Both the position numbers and the translations under genes were made by a program. Below are positions 1 to 6,375 of a stretch of DNA of 14,331 nucleotides, piece by piece. Origin of the DNA: Vicinamibacteria bacterium (lineage in GTDB: Bacteria; Acidobacteriota; Vicinamibacteria; Fen-336; JAGNNV01); assembly GCA_016650185.1 (NCBI GenBank), contig JAENWE010000067.1, positions 1-14,331 of the forward strand, written 5' to 3'. Below the pieces are notes generated by a model that had not been told where the DNA came from, searched no databases, and saw only the letters and a program-made list of their open reading frames with translations. Within the stretch, counting starts at the first letter, position 1. Each line of letters starts with the position of its first letter.

Positions 1-471
1 CCGGTCGCGGTGGCGAAGGCCCTCACCAAGTATGGTCTGCCCGCCGAAATGCTGACTCTCGAGGTCACCGAGAGCGGCGCGTTCGGCGACGCCACCCTCG
101 CCGCCGAGGTCTGCCGCGCGCTGCGCGAGATGGGTGTCGGACTCTCGGTCGACGATTTCGGCACCGGGTACTCGTCGCTGATGCACCTCAAACACCTGCC
201 TTTCACCGAGCTGAAGGTGGACCGCGCGTTCACCGCCGGCGTGATCCACAACGAACACGACGCCGCGATCGTGAGATCCATCATCGACCTCGGGCACGAG
301 TTGGGCCGCACCATCGTGGCCGAGGGCGTTGAGAGCCAGGAGGTACTCGACCGCCTGCGGGCGAAGGGCTGCGATCTGGTGCAGGGCTTCCACATCTCCC
401 GTCCGCTCCCCGAGCCGGCGCTGCGCGAGTGGCTGCGCGCCTATTCGCCCGGAATCAAGACCCAACCCTAA
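1..471 (+). CDS. EAL-domain cyclic-di-GMP phosphodiesterase, C-terminal part (5' end outside window)
   Basis: The reading frame is open from the first base, so the gene begins to the left and only the last 156 residues are visible, ending in TAA. EAL domains hydrolyse cyclic-di-GMP to linear pGpG. Visible family motifs, in order, are LEVTES (metal-binding Glu), SVDDFGTGYSSL (paired Asp), LKVDR (catalytic Lys), VAEGVE (Glu) and VQGFHISRPLP (Gln and substrate loop). All expected catalytic residues of this half are present, so an active enzyme is likely. The EAL signature itself and any sensory, PAS or GGDEF domains would lie upstream and cannot be assessed. The protein ends about 13 residues after the domain. 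It is followed by 194 bp before the probable start of the next gene and is probably a separate transcription unit. I am sure of the family, not of the signal it senses. Confidence 0.95.
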   Translation, partial: PVAVAKALTKYGLPAEMLTLEVTESGAFGDATLAAEVCRALREMGVGLSVDDFGTGYSSLMHLKHLPFTELKVDRAFTAGVIHNEHDAAIVRSIIDLGHELGRTIVAEGVESQEVLDRLRAKGCDLVQGFHISRPLPEPALREWLRAYSPGIKTQP

Positions 472-665
472 ACACTCGACCGCGGAGAATTCCCATGGAC
501 CGAGGTCGGAGCAGCTTGCGCGAGGCGCCTCACGCCGCTCTTGGTCGCAGTGGCTTGACCAACGGCGACCTCGATACTTCCGCGCTCGATCTGCAAGAAT
601 CGACCGGGATGGCGCGTCTCGCCCATGAAACCAGGCGGAAGCGCCCCCAAAGCGGAAGGAAATCC
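472..665. other. Intergenic region with a possible alternative upstream start for the first DUF4139 gene
   Basis: This 194-bp stretch separates the EAL gene from the preferred start at 666. It holds a second in-frame ATG at 495 preceded by GGAG at 484-487, which would add 57 residues of non-signal-like sequence. It also holds a 10-bp perfect palindrome, GAGGCGCCTC, at 522-531. I see no convincing sigma-70 promoter and no terminator with a T-tract. The promoter of the DUF4139 pair presumably lies here, but I cannot place it. Confidence 0.5.
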
Positions 666-2090
666 ATGAACAAGAAAGCAACCGCCGTCGTGCTCGCCCT
701 CTCCCAGGCGACGATGGCCGGGCAAATCACGTCATCCGGCGACAACCGGACTTCGGTGGCCGTCACCGTCTACAACGACGGTCGCGGTGTGATCCGTGAG
801 GAAAGGAACATTGACCTCTCCGCCGGCGTGAACGAGGTCCGGTTCATGGATGTGGCCCAGCAGATTCAGGCCCCCACGGTCCGGGTCGCGCCCATCGAGG
901 GCGCGCCTTTCACCGTGCTCGAGCAGAATTACGAATACGACCTTCTCTCGCCCGCCAAACTCCTCGACAAGTTCGTGGGTCAGACCATCACTCTGGTCGG
1001 GCAGAAGATGGTCAATAATTCCACCGTGGAGGAGTCGTTCGAGGCCAAGTTGCTCTCGAACAACGCCGGCACGGTGTGGCAGATCGACGGCAAGATCGTG
1101 GTGAATCCGCCCTACTCTCGGATGATCTTTCCCAATGTCCCGGACAACCTGATCGCCAAACCGACCCTGATCTGGCAGATCGCCGCCAACCACGCAGGGA
1201 AGCGCAAGATCGAGGCTTCGCACATCACCGGAGGCATGCAGTGGAGCGCCGACTACGTGCTCTCGCTCGATCCCGCCGAAGAGCGGGCCGGGCTTCAGGG
1301 ATGGGTCACCATCAACAACAACTCCGGCGCCTCGTACAACGACGCGAAGCTGAAACTGGTGGCGGGAGACGTCCACAAGGCCGCGCCGCCTCAGGCGCCG
1401 AACGTGGGCCGCATGCGGGTTGCGGAAATGTCGATGGCCAAGCAGTCCTTCGCGGAGGAGAGCCTGTTCGAGTATCACCTCTACACGCTCGACCGGCCCT
1501 CCACCATCAAGAATGCCCAGACCAAGCAGATCCAGTTGCTTCAGGCCGAAGGCATTCGGATCAGCAAAGACTATGTGTTGAACGGCGGGACCCGGTACTT
1601 CCAGTCGGTCTGGTCCGGTCCGGCCTCCAAGGAAAAGGTCGCGGTCTTCATCGCCTTCAAGAATTCCGAGGTCACGCCCGGACTGGGCCAGCCCATGCCG
1701 AAAGGCATCATCCGCGTTTTCAAGAAAGATCGTTCGGGTTCGCCCCAGTTGATCGGCGAGGACAACATCGACCACACCCCGCGGAATGAGGAGGTCAAGC
1801 TGGAGCTGGGCAACGCCTTCGACATCGTGGCCGAGCGGCGGCAGACCGACTTTCGCCATCTGACCGCCCGGCCGGGAACGGTCTACGAATCCGCCCACGA
1901 AATCAAGATCCGGAATCAGAAGGACACGCCGGTGGTGGTCCGGGTGATTGAGCCGATGGGTGGGGAGTGGACGATGATCGAAACGTCCATTCCCAACCAG
2001 AAGACGGCGGCGTTCGAGTCGCAGTGGGAAGTGCCGGTGGCCGCGGGCGGCGAGACCGTCCTCACCTATCGCGTACGGGTCAAGTACTGA
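666..2090 (+). CDS. Exported DUF4139 domain protein, copy 1
   Basis: This is a 474-residue protein whose molecular function is unknown; DUF4139 proteins are usually secreted or periplasmic. The N-terminus (MNKK, then a short hydrophobic run to ATMAG at 15-19) looks like a signal peptide, somewhat short. The family-typical stretch GGMQWSADYVLSL lies at 189-201. It is followed by the INNNSGASYNDAKLKLVAGDV segment (216-235), a variable linker (243-263), and FEYHLYTLDRPSTIKNAQTKQ (268-288). A C-terminal beta-rich region ends in TYRVRVKY. The start at 666 is preferred because GGAAGGA lies 5 bases upstream, it gives a signal peptide, and it aligns with the start of the neighbouring copy. An ATG at 495 is in frame and has its own ribosome-binding-like sequence. 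The gene is followed after 7 bp by a paralogue, so the two are surely co-transcribed. Confidence 0.88.
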   Translation: MNKKATAVVLALSQATMAGQITSSGDNRTSVAVTVYNDGRGVIREERNIDLSAGVNEVRFMDVAQQIQAPTVRVAPIEGAPFTVLEQNYEYDLLSPAKLLDKFVGQTITLVGQKMVNNSTVEESFEAKLLSNNAGTVWQIDGKIVVNPPYSRMIFPNVPDNLIAKPTLIWQIAANHAGKRKIEASHITGGMQWSADYVLSLDPAEERAGLQGWVTINNNSGASYNDAKLKLVAGDVHKAAPPQAPNVGRMRVAEMSMAKQSFAEESLFEYHLYTLDRPSTIKNAQTKQIQLLQAEGIRISKDYVLNGGTRYFQSVWSGPASKEKVAVFIAFKNSEVTPGLGQPMPKGIIRVFKKDRSGSPQLIGEDNIDHTPRNEEVKLELGNAFDIVAERRQTDFRHLTARPGTVYESAHEIKIRNQKDTPVVVRVIEPMGGEWTMIETSIPNQKTAAFESQWEVPVAAGGETVLTYRVRVKY

Positions 2091-2097
2091 GGACGCC

Positions 2098-3525
2098 ATG
2101 AAGAAAGAAGCTGCCGTACTCCTCGCCATCTCCCAGGCCGGTTTCGCGGGGCAGGTCACGTCCTCCAGCGAGCATCGTGTCTCGGTGGCGGTGACGGTCT
2201 ACAACGACGGCCGGGGACTGGTCCGCGAGGAACGGAGCGTGGACCTCGCCGCGGGTGTGAACCAGGTTCGGTTCATGGATGTGGCCCAACAGATCCAAGC
2301 TCCGACCGTCCGGGTGGCTCCGATCGAAGGCGCGCCGTTCAACGTGCTCGAACAAAACTACGAGTTCGACCTGCTCTCACCCGAGAAACTTCTGGACAAG
2401 TTCGTGGGCCAGACCATCACCCTGGTTCAGCAGAAGATTGCGAATAACTCCACGGTCGAGGAGTCGGTGGAGGCGAAGCTCCTCTCGAACAACGCGGGCA
2501 CGGTTTGGGAGATCGGCGGAAAGATCGTGGTCAACCCAGGCTACTCGCGGATGGTCTTCCCGAACGTCCCCGACAATCTGATCGCCAAACCAACCCTGAT
2601 CTGGCAGATCGAAGCGCCGAGGGCCGGGAAGCGGACGATCGAGGCGTCATACATCACCGGCGGCATGCAGTGGAGCGCCGACTATGTGCTCTCGCTCGAT
2701 CCCGCCGAGGAACGGGCCGGTCTTCAGGGCTGGGTGACCATCAACAACAACTCCGGCGCGTCGTACAAGGACGCGCGGCTGAAACTCGTGGCGGGGGACG
2801 TGCACAAAGCGCAGCCACCTTCGCGGTTGGAGTTCAAAGACGAAATGCGCCAGAACATGCCGATGGCGGCCGGAGGGATTCCGTTCCAGGAGGAGAGCCT
2901 CTTCGAGTATCACCTCTATACCCTCGAACGGCCGTCGACCATCAAGAACGCGCAGACCAAACAGATCCAGCTCCTCCAGGCTGAAGGGATCGGCATCAGC
3001 AAGGACTACGTCCTGAATGGCGGAACCCAGTATTTCCAGTCGGCGTGGTCAGGGCCCCCGACCAAGGAGAAGGTGGCGGTCTTCATCCGCTTCAAGAACA
3101 CCGAAGCCACTCCCGGACTCGGGCAGCCCATGCCCAAGGGAATCATCCGGGTGTTCAAGAAGGATCGGTCCGGCTCCCCTCAGTTGATCGGGGAAGACAA
3201 CATCGATCACACCCCGCGCAACGAGGAGATCGAGCTGGAGCTCGGCAACGCCTTCGACATCGTGGCCGAGCGGCGCCAGACGGATTTCAGGCATCTGACC
3301 AACCTGCCTGGGTCGGTCTTCGAATCGGCTCATGAGATCAAGATTCGGAATCAAAAGGACACGCCGGTGACCGTCCGGGTGGTCGAGCCGCTCGGAGGAG
3401 AGTGGACGATGCTCGAAACGTCGCTCCCGAACAAGAAGACGGCGGCCTTCGAATCGCAGTGGGACGTGCCGGTCGCCGCGGGAGGCGAGACCATGCTGAC
3501 CTATCGCGTCAGGGTGAAGTATTGA
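2098..3525 (+). CDS. Exported DUF4139 domain protein, copy 2 (tandem paralogue)
   Basis: This 475-residue protein aligns end to end with the preceding gene. By hand I count about 77 differences, or roughly 84% identity, plus a one-residue gap at the N-terminus and a two-residue length difference in the linker. The signal-like N-terminus (MKKEAAVLLAISQAGFAGQ) is kept. The GGMQWSADYVLSL and FEYHLYTLERPSTIKNAQTKQ blocks are nearly unchanged, whereas residues 242-264 are almost wholly different from copy 1. Many codons differ only at the third position, so the duplication is not recent and both copies appear selected as protein. The start codon lies 7 bases after the copy 1 stop. The stop itself overlaps TGAGGA, which can serve as ribosome-binding site, implying translational coupling. 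The gene converges on the sigma-factor gene with a 22-bp gap and no obvious terminator. Function is unknown; partnership as a hetero-oligomer with copy 1 is only an inference. Confidence 0.92.
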   Translation: MKKEAAVLLAISQAGFAGQVTSSSEHRVSVAVTVYNDGRGLVREERSVDLAAGVNQVRFMDVAQQIQAPTVRVAPIEGAPFNVLEQNYEFDLLSPEKLLDKFVGQTITLVQQKIANNSTVEESVEAKLLSNNAGTVWEIGGKIVVNPGYSRMVFPNVPDNLIAKPTLIWQIEAPRAGKRTIEASYITGGMQWSADYVLSLDPAEERAGLQGWVTINNNSGASYKDARLKLVAGDVHKAQPPSRLEFKDEMRQNMPMAAGGIPFQEESLFEYHLYTLERPSTIKNAQTKQIQLLQAEGIGISKDYVLNGGTQYFQSAWSGPPTKEKVAVFIRFKNTEATPGLGQPMPKGIIRVFKKDRSGSPQLIGEDNIDHTPRNEEIELELGNAFDIVAERRQTDFRHLTNLPGSVFESAHEIKIRNQKDTPVTVRVVEPLGGEWTMLETSLPNKKTAAFESQWDVPVAAGGETMLTYRVRVKY

Positions 3526-3547
3526 ACCCACCCTCTTTGGATCTCCG

Positions 3548-4072
3548 CTACTCCAGAACCTTTCGCAGGCGCTTCAGGCCGGTTCTCATACGGGTCTTGA
3601 CGGTCCCGAGCGGAAGGCCGAGCCGATCCGCGATCTCGGACTGAGAGAAGCCTTCCCAGTAGGCGAGCTCCAGGGGTTCGCGCAGATCGGCGGGAAGATC
3701 CGACAGGCCGCTTTTCGCCGCCCACGCCCTGGGGTCGTTTCCCGGGGTCCTGGGCGATTCGAGTTCGTGGGCGTCGGAGACTCCCGTTTCGCGGCGAGTG
3801 GAACGTCGTCGCCAATGGTCGAGCGACCGGGATCTGACCATGATGGAGAGCCAAGCGAGGACCGTGCCGCGAACGGAATCGAAGCGGCCGGCCTGACGCC
3901 AGGCCTGCACGAAAATCTCCTGCACCACGTCTTCCGCCTCTTCGGGTGTCCGGACAATGCGCAGGGCCAGCGACTTCATTCGTCCCGCGTGACGGTCGAA
4001 CAGTTCGGCCAGGCCGCCGGCGTTTCCGGCCGCGACCTGGGCCACGAGTTCCGAGTCGCTGGGCGAGTTCAT
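3548..4072 (-). CDS. ECF (group 4) RNA polymerase sigma factor, RpoE/SigK-like
   Basis: This is a 174-residue sigma factor of normal ECF length. Region 2 spans about residues 24-90: LFDRHAGRMKSLALRIV, then EEAEDVVQEIFVQAW (core binding and -10 recognition), then GTVLAWLSIMVRSRSLDHWRRR. Region 4 spans about 124-172, with LPADLREPLELAYWEGFSQSEIADRLG and GTVKTRMRTGLKRLRKVL forming the -35-binding helix-turn-helix. There is no C-terminal extension. I chose ATG at 4072 because the 30 residues added by an in-frame GTG at 4162 look non-coding; the ribosome site before 4072 is weak. No classical zinc anti-sigma gene sits next to it. The divergent neighbour is a ChrR-like cupin protein, which suggests an RpoE/ChrR-type stress response, perhaps to singlet oxygen or another oxidant. 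That role is inference; the family call is firm. Confidence 0.94.
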   Translation of the reverse strand: MNSPSDSELVAQVAAGNAGGLAELFDRHAGRMKSLALRIVRTPEEAEDVVQEIFVQAWRQAGRFDSVRGTVLAWLSIMVRSRSLDHWRRRSTRRETGVSDAHELESPRTPGNDPRAWAAKSGLSDLPADLREPLELAYWEGFSQSEIADRLGLPLGTVKTRMRTGLKRLRKVLE

Positions 4073-4121
4073 TCTCGGACTCAATCGTAGCCGACCTGAG
4101 AGGCGGACGATCCTTGAAGCC

Positions 4122-4149
4122 GGAATCCAAACGGACTCCTGCCGCGTAG
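4122..4149 (+). promoter_or_regulatory. Possible ECF-type promoter for the cupin gene
   Basis: GGAATC at 4122-4127 and CGTAG at 4145-4149 are separated by 17 bases, similar in form to GGAA...CGT promoters read by many ECF sigma factors. The element points toward the cupin gene, whose start lies 58 bases further on. It sits within a set of short CGGA..TCC repeats. No experimental or comparative support is available, and short matches like this occur by chance. Confidence 0.25.
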
Positions 4150-4167
4150 AAGGTGTGTCCACTTTCT

Positions 4168-4182
4168 GGAATCGCCCATTCC
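4168..4182. promoter_or_regulatory. Short inverted repeat between the sigma and cupin genes
   Basis: GGAAT at 4168-4172 and ATTCC at 4178-4182 form a 5-bp inverted repeat with a 5-base spacer, 25 bases upstream of the cupin start. It could be a small operator or part of the 5' untranslated region. It is short enough to be chance. Confidence 0.2.
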
Positions 4183-4207
4183 CGCACCACTCCCCGGACT
4201 ATCCCCA

Positions 4208-4669
4208 ATGACGACTCCTGCGACCGAACCGGATGAGGGTGACCTGGAAATCGCCGCTCGGCTTGCCGATGTGGTGCCCCAAACCCTTGAGGCCGTGCCG
4301 CTCACTGCGGCCGCCCGAACCCGGCTGTTGGACCTTCTCGAGGTCCCCCGACGGTCAATCGATCGCGCGGCCTACGCCTGGGTTGATGTCGGCCCGGGCC
4401 TGAAGCTTCACCTCGTTTCGGAGGACCCCGCCCGCGGCGTCAGGCGGTGTCTGGTCTGGGGGATTCCGGGTGCGAGAACTCCGCGCCACGGACACACGGG
4501 CGACGAGATGATCCTCGTGCTGGAAGGACAGTTGAAGGATGAGCGGGGCTCTTACGGGCCGGGAGACATCTGTCGGTCAAGTTCCGCCGATATCCATCAG
4601 GAGCAGGTGGTGGGCGACGTCGATTGTGTCTGTTTCGTCGTCTACTACGGGGACTTGATTCCCGTTTAG
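4208..4669 (+). CDS. ChrR-like cupin protein without the zinc anti-sigma domain
   Basis: This is a 153-residue protein. Residues about 50-150 form one cupin barrel: the first motif has H94, H96 and E100 (RHGHTGDEMILVLEG) and the second has PGD at 118-120 and H130. These can hold a metal ion. The DCVCF sequence at 139-143 resembles the end of the cupin half of ChrR, the anti-sigma partner of RpoE. In ChrR-type proteins an N-terminal zinc domain with HxxxCxxC binds the sigma factor. Here the N-terminal 45 residues contain no Cys or His, only a helical stretch (AARLADVVPQTLEAV, then AAARTRLLDLLEVP) like the usual linker after that domain. The gene is divergent from an ECF sigma gene. It may be a sensor that lost its sigma-binding part, one that binds sigma differently, or an unrelated cupin enzyme. 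No Shine-Dalgarno is visible before the ATG, so a leaderless transcript or a later start is possible. Confidence 0.85.
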   Translation: MTTPATEPDEGDLEIAARLADVVPQTLEAVPLTAAARTRLLDLLEVPRRSIDRAAYAWVDVGPGLKLHLVSEDPARGVRRCLVWGIPGARTPRHGHTGDEMILVLEGQLKDERGSYGPGDICRSSSADIHQEQVVGDVDCVCFVVYYGDLIPV

Positions 4670-4671
4670 CA

Positions 4672-4694
4672 TTGGGCTCCCAAGTCAAGGAGCC
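4672..4694 (+). promoter_or_regulatory. Alternative hairpins over the ribosome-binding site of ridA
   Basis: TTGGGCTCCCAA at 4672-4683 can fold as a 5-bp hairpin. Alternatively GGCTCC at 4675-4680 can pair with GGAGCC at 4689-4694, which covers the AAGGAG ribosome-binding site (4687-4692) of the TTG-started ridA gene. The two pairings share bases and exclude each other. Stems are short, so regulation is a hypothesis. Confidence 0.3.
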
Positions 4695-4700
4695 AAACGC

Positions 4701-5102
4701 TTGTCCAACTCGCCGATTCGCAGGATCCAGGCCGACAATCTGCCGAAACCCGTGGGGCCCTATTCGCCGGGCACCGCTTTCGATCGCCTGGTCTTCGTGT
4801 CCGGACAATCCGGCCGCGACCCGGTCACGGGAATCACCGCCACCGGCGTGGAGGCCCAGACCGAGCAGACTTTGAAGAACGTCGAGACCATTCTGAAGGC
4901 CGCCGGGACCGACCTGCAGCACGTTCTGCGCTGCGGGGTCTTTCTCATGGATATGGCCGAGTTTCCCAAGATGAATGCGGTGTACGAGCGGATGTTCGCG
5001 GGTCACAAGCCCGCCCGCACCACGGTTCAAGTCGCCGATCTTCCGGGTGACAATCTGCGAGTCGAGATCGACTGCATCGCAGTATTGCCTGCGCAGGTCT
5101 GA
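4701..5102 (+). CDS. ridA: RidA family enamine/imine deaminase (YjgF/YER057c/UK114)
   Basis: This 133-residue protein has the length and motifs of RidA, a trimeric cytosolic enzyme that hydrolyses reactive 2-aminoacrylate and other enamine/imine intermediates to keto acids and ammonia. Visible signatures are PVGPYSPG at 17-24, VSGQ at 33-36, LKNVETILKAAG at 58-69, the catalytic arginine R106 in PARTTVQV, and VEIDCIAV near the end with E122. The start is TTG at 4701, chosen because AAGGAG lies 8 bases upstream and the next residues match the family N-terminus. It lies 31 bp after the cupin gene and 34 bp before the futalosine-type amidohydrolase, so it may belong to the quinone operon. Its specific partner reaction there is unknown. 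The rare start codon and possible hairpin over the ribosome site suggest low or regulated translation. Confidence 0.93.
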   Translation: MSNSPIRRIQADNLPKPVGPYSPGTAFDRLVFVSGQSGRDPVTGITATGVEAQTEQTLKNVETILKAAGTDLQHVLRCGVFLMDMAEFPKMNAVYERMFAGHKPARTTVQVADLPGDNLRVEIDCIAVLPAQV

Positions 5103-5113
5103 ACTTTTGTCTT

Positions 5114-5130
5114 CCCGGGTTCGCCCTGGG
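5114..5130 (+). promoter_or_regulatory. Short hairpin just upstream of the amidohydrolase start
   Basis: CCCGGG (5114-5119) can pair with CCTGGG (5125-5130), including one G-U pair, around the loop TTCGC. It ends 6 bases before the ATG at 5137 and overlaps the only G-rich sequence (GGGTGA, 5128-5133) that could bind the ribosome. It has no T-tract, so it is not a terminator. Confidence 0.25.
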
Positions 5131-5136
5131 TGAACG

Positions 5137-6375
5137 ATGAATACGGAGACTTTCTATCGGGCGGCATTCGTGCTGCCCGTGACCTCCGCCCCAATTCGCG
5201 ATGGCTTCGTCGCCATCCGAGATGGCGTGGTCACCGCTCTCGGGCCCATTGCCGAGCGCCCGAAAGGTGCCGGCGTGGCGGAGGTTGACCTCGGCCAGAC
5301 GATTCTCATGCCTGGTTTCGTCAACGCGCACACTCACCTCGAGCTGTCGCACCTCGAGGGCGCGGTGTCCGCGGATCGCGGATTCGTTCCGTGGATCGAG
5401 GACCAGTTGCGGGTTCGGGCTGAGCGCTCGACTCCTCAGGCCGGGTCTGCCATAGGGCCGGCCGTAGCGGGGATGGAGGCCTCCGGGACGGTGGCGGTCG
5501 CGGACGTCTCCAACTCGCTGACCACCGTCGAGGCTCTCAGGGGGTCGGGGCTGAGCGCGCTGGTCCTCCACGAGATACTCGGTTTCGACCCCTTGAAGGC
5601 CGAGATGGTCGTGGAGCAAACCCGCGCGGCCCGCGCTGCCGCGAACCAGAGCCTGGTGGCGAGCGCCCAAGCGGATCCAAACGCAAGGGCGAAAGCGTCC
5701 CGTCTCCGAATCGAGGTGGCGGCTCACGCCCCTCACTCAGTCTCGCGTGAGCTCTTCCATCTCCTGATGAAGGCCGGGGGCGTCCGCTCCATCCATCTGG
5801 CGGAGTCGCGCTCGGAAGACGACTTCCTCCGAACCGGCGGGGGAGACTGGCGTGGCTTCCTCGACCGCAGGGTTGGGCCCATCCCTTTTGAGCCCCCGGC
5901 GAAGTCACCGGTTCACTATCTCGATGAGTTGGGCGTCCTGACCCCCGGCATTCTTGCCGTGCACTGCGTTCGGGTGGACGGAGCCGACGCGAAGCTTCTG
6001 GCCAGGCGCGGAGCGGTCGCCGTTTTGTGTCCGCGCAGCAATGAGTTCCTGGGGCATGGTGTTCCGCCGCTCGCCCTATTGCTGGGCCACGGCGTCCCGC
6101 TCGCTCTGGGGACCGACTCGCTCGCCAGTTGTGCTTCTTTGAATGTCCTCGAAGACGCGCGCCTCCTGGCCCGGAAGTTCCCGCGGGTTCTTAAGACGGA
6201 CATCCTGCACGCCCTCACTCGCGGCGGCGCCCTCGCCCTTGATTTCACGGACCTCGGAGAGATTCGGTCCGGCGCTCTCGCGAAGTTCGCGGTCTTGCCA
6301 CTCGGCGGCGATCGGCCTTCCGACCCCATCGCATTCGTATTGAATGATGTGTCTCCGGCGAGAGGCCTCGCATGA
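5137..6375 (+). CDS. mqnX: Amidohydrolase, probable aminofutalosine deaminase (menaquinone futalosine pathway)
   Basis: This 412-residue metal-dependent hydrolase belongs to the TrzA/AtzA-like amidohydrolase group. The metal and active-site residues are all present: H65 and H67 in NAHTHLE, H220 in SIHLAES, H276 in AVHCVRV and D327 in LGTDSLAS. The stretch FLRTGGGDWRGFLD (230-243) followed by SPVHYLDELGVL (257-268) resembles aminofutalosine deaminases, which convert 6-amino-6-deoxyfutalosine to futalosine. That call is supported mainly by the coupled prenyltransferase and methyltransferase downstream. Other amidohydrolases such as guanine or adenosine-analogue deaminases are possible. The ATG start follows a weak GGGTGA, and the stop overlaps the next start as ATGA. 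The C-terminus (FVLNDVSPARGLA) is complete. Family certain; substrate inferred. Confidence 0.85.
   Translation: MNTETFYRAAFVLPVTSAPIRDGFVAIRDGVVTALGPIAERPKGAGVAEVDLGQTILMPGFVNAHTHLELSHLEGAVSADRGFVPWIEDQLRVRAERSTPQAGSAIGPAVAGMEASGTVAVADVSNSLTTVEALRGSGLSALVLHEILGFDPLKAEMVVEQTRAARAAANQSLVASAQADPNARAKASRLRIEVAAHAPHSVSRELFHLLMKAGGVRSIHLAESRSEDDFLRTGGGDWRGFLDRRVGPIPFEPPAKSPVHYLDELGVLTPGILAVHCVRVDGADAKLLARRGAVAVLCPRSNEFLGHGVPPLALLLGHGVPLALGTDSLASCASLNVLEDARLLARKFPRVLKTDILHALTRGGALALDFTDLGEIRSGALAKFAVLPLGGDRPSDPIAFVLNDVSPARGLA

Noticed and set aside
522..531. The palindrome GAGGCGCCTC as an operator or terminator
   Set aside because: It is short, with no loop, no T-tract and no second copy nearby; such GC palindromes are expected in this base composition.
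555..580. TTGACC at 555-560 as a sigma-70 -35 element for the DUF4139 pair
   Set aside because: The nearest -10-like sequence (GATACT, 573-578) is only 12 bases away; nothing acceptable is at 16-18 bases.
732..2159. A 475-codon open frame on the minus strand opposite DUF4139 copy 1
   Set aside because: It is antisense to a clear, duplicated protein family; the GC-rich codon pattern keeps the opposite strand open. Its translation is Arg/Asp/His/Leu-rich with no family signature.
4073..4162. A longer sigma factor from an in-frame GTG at 4162
   Set aside because: The 30 added residues resemble no sigma N-terminus and would use up most of the divergent promoter region; ATG at 4072 gives normal ECF length.
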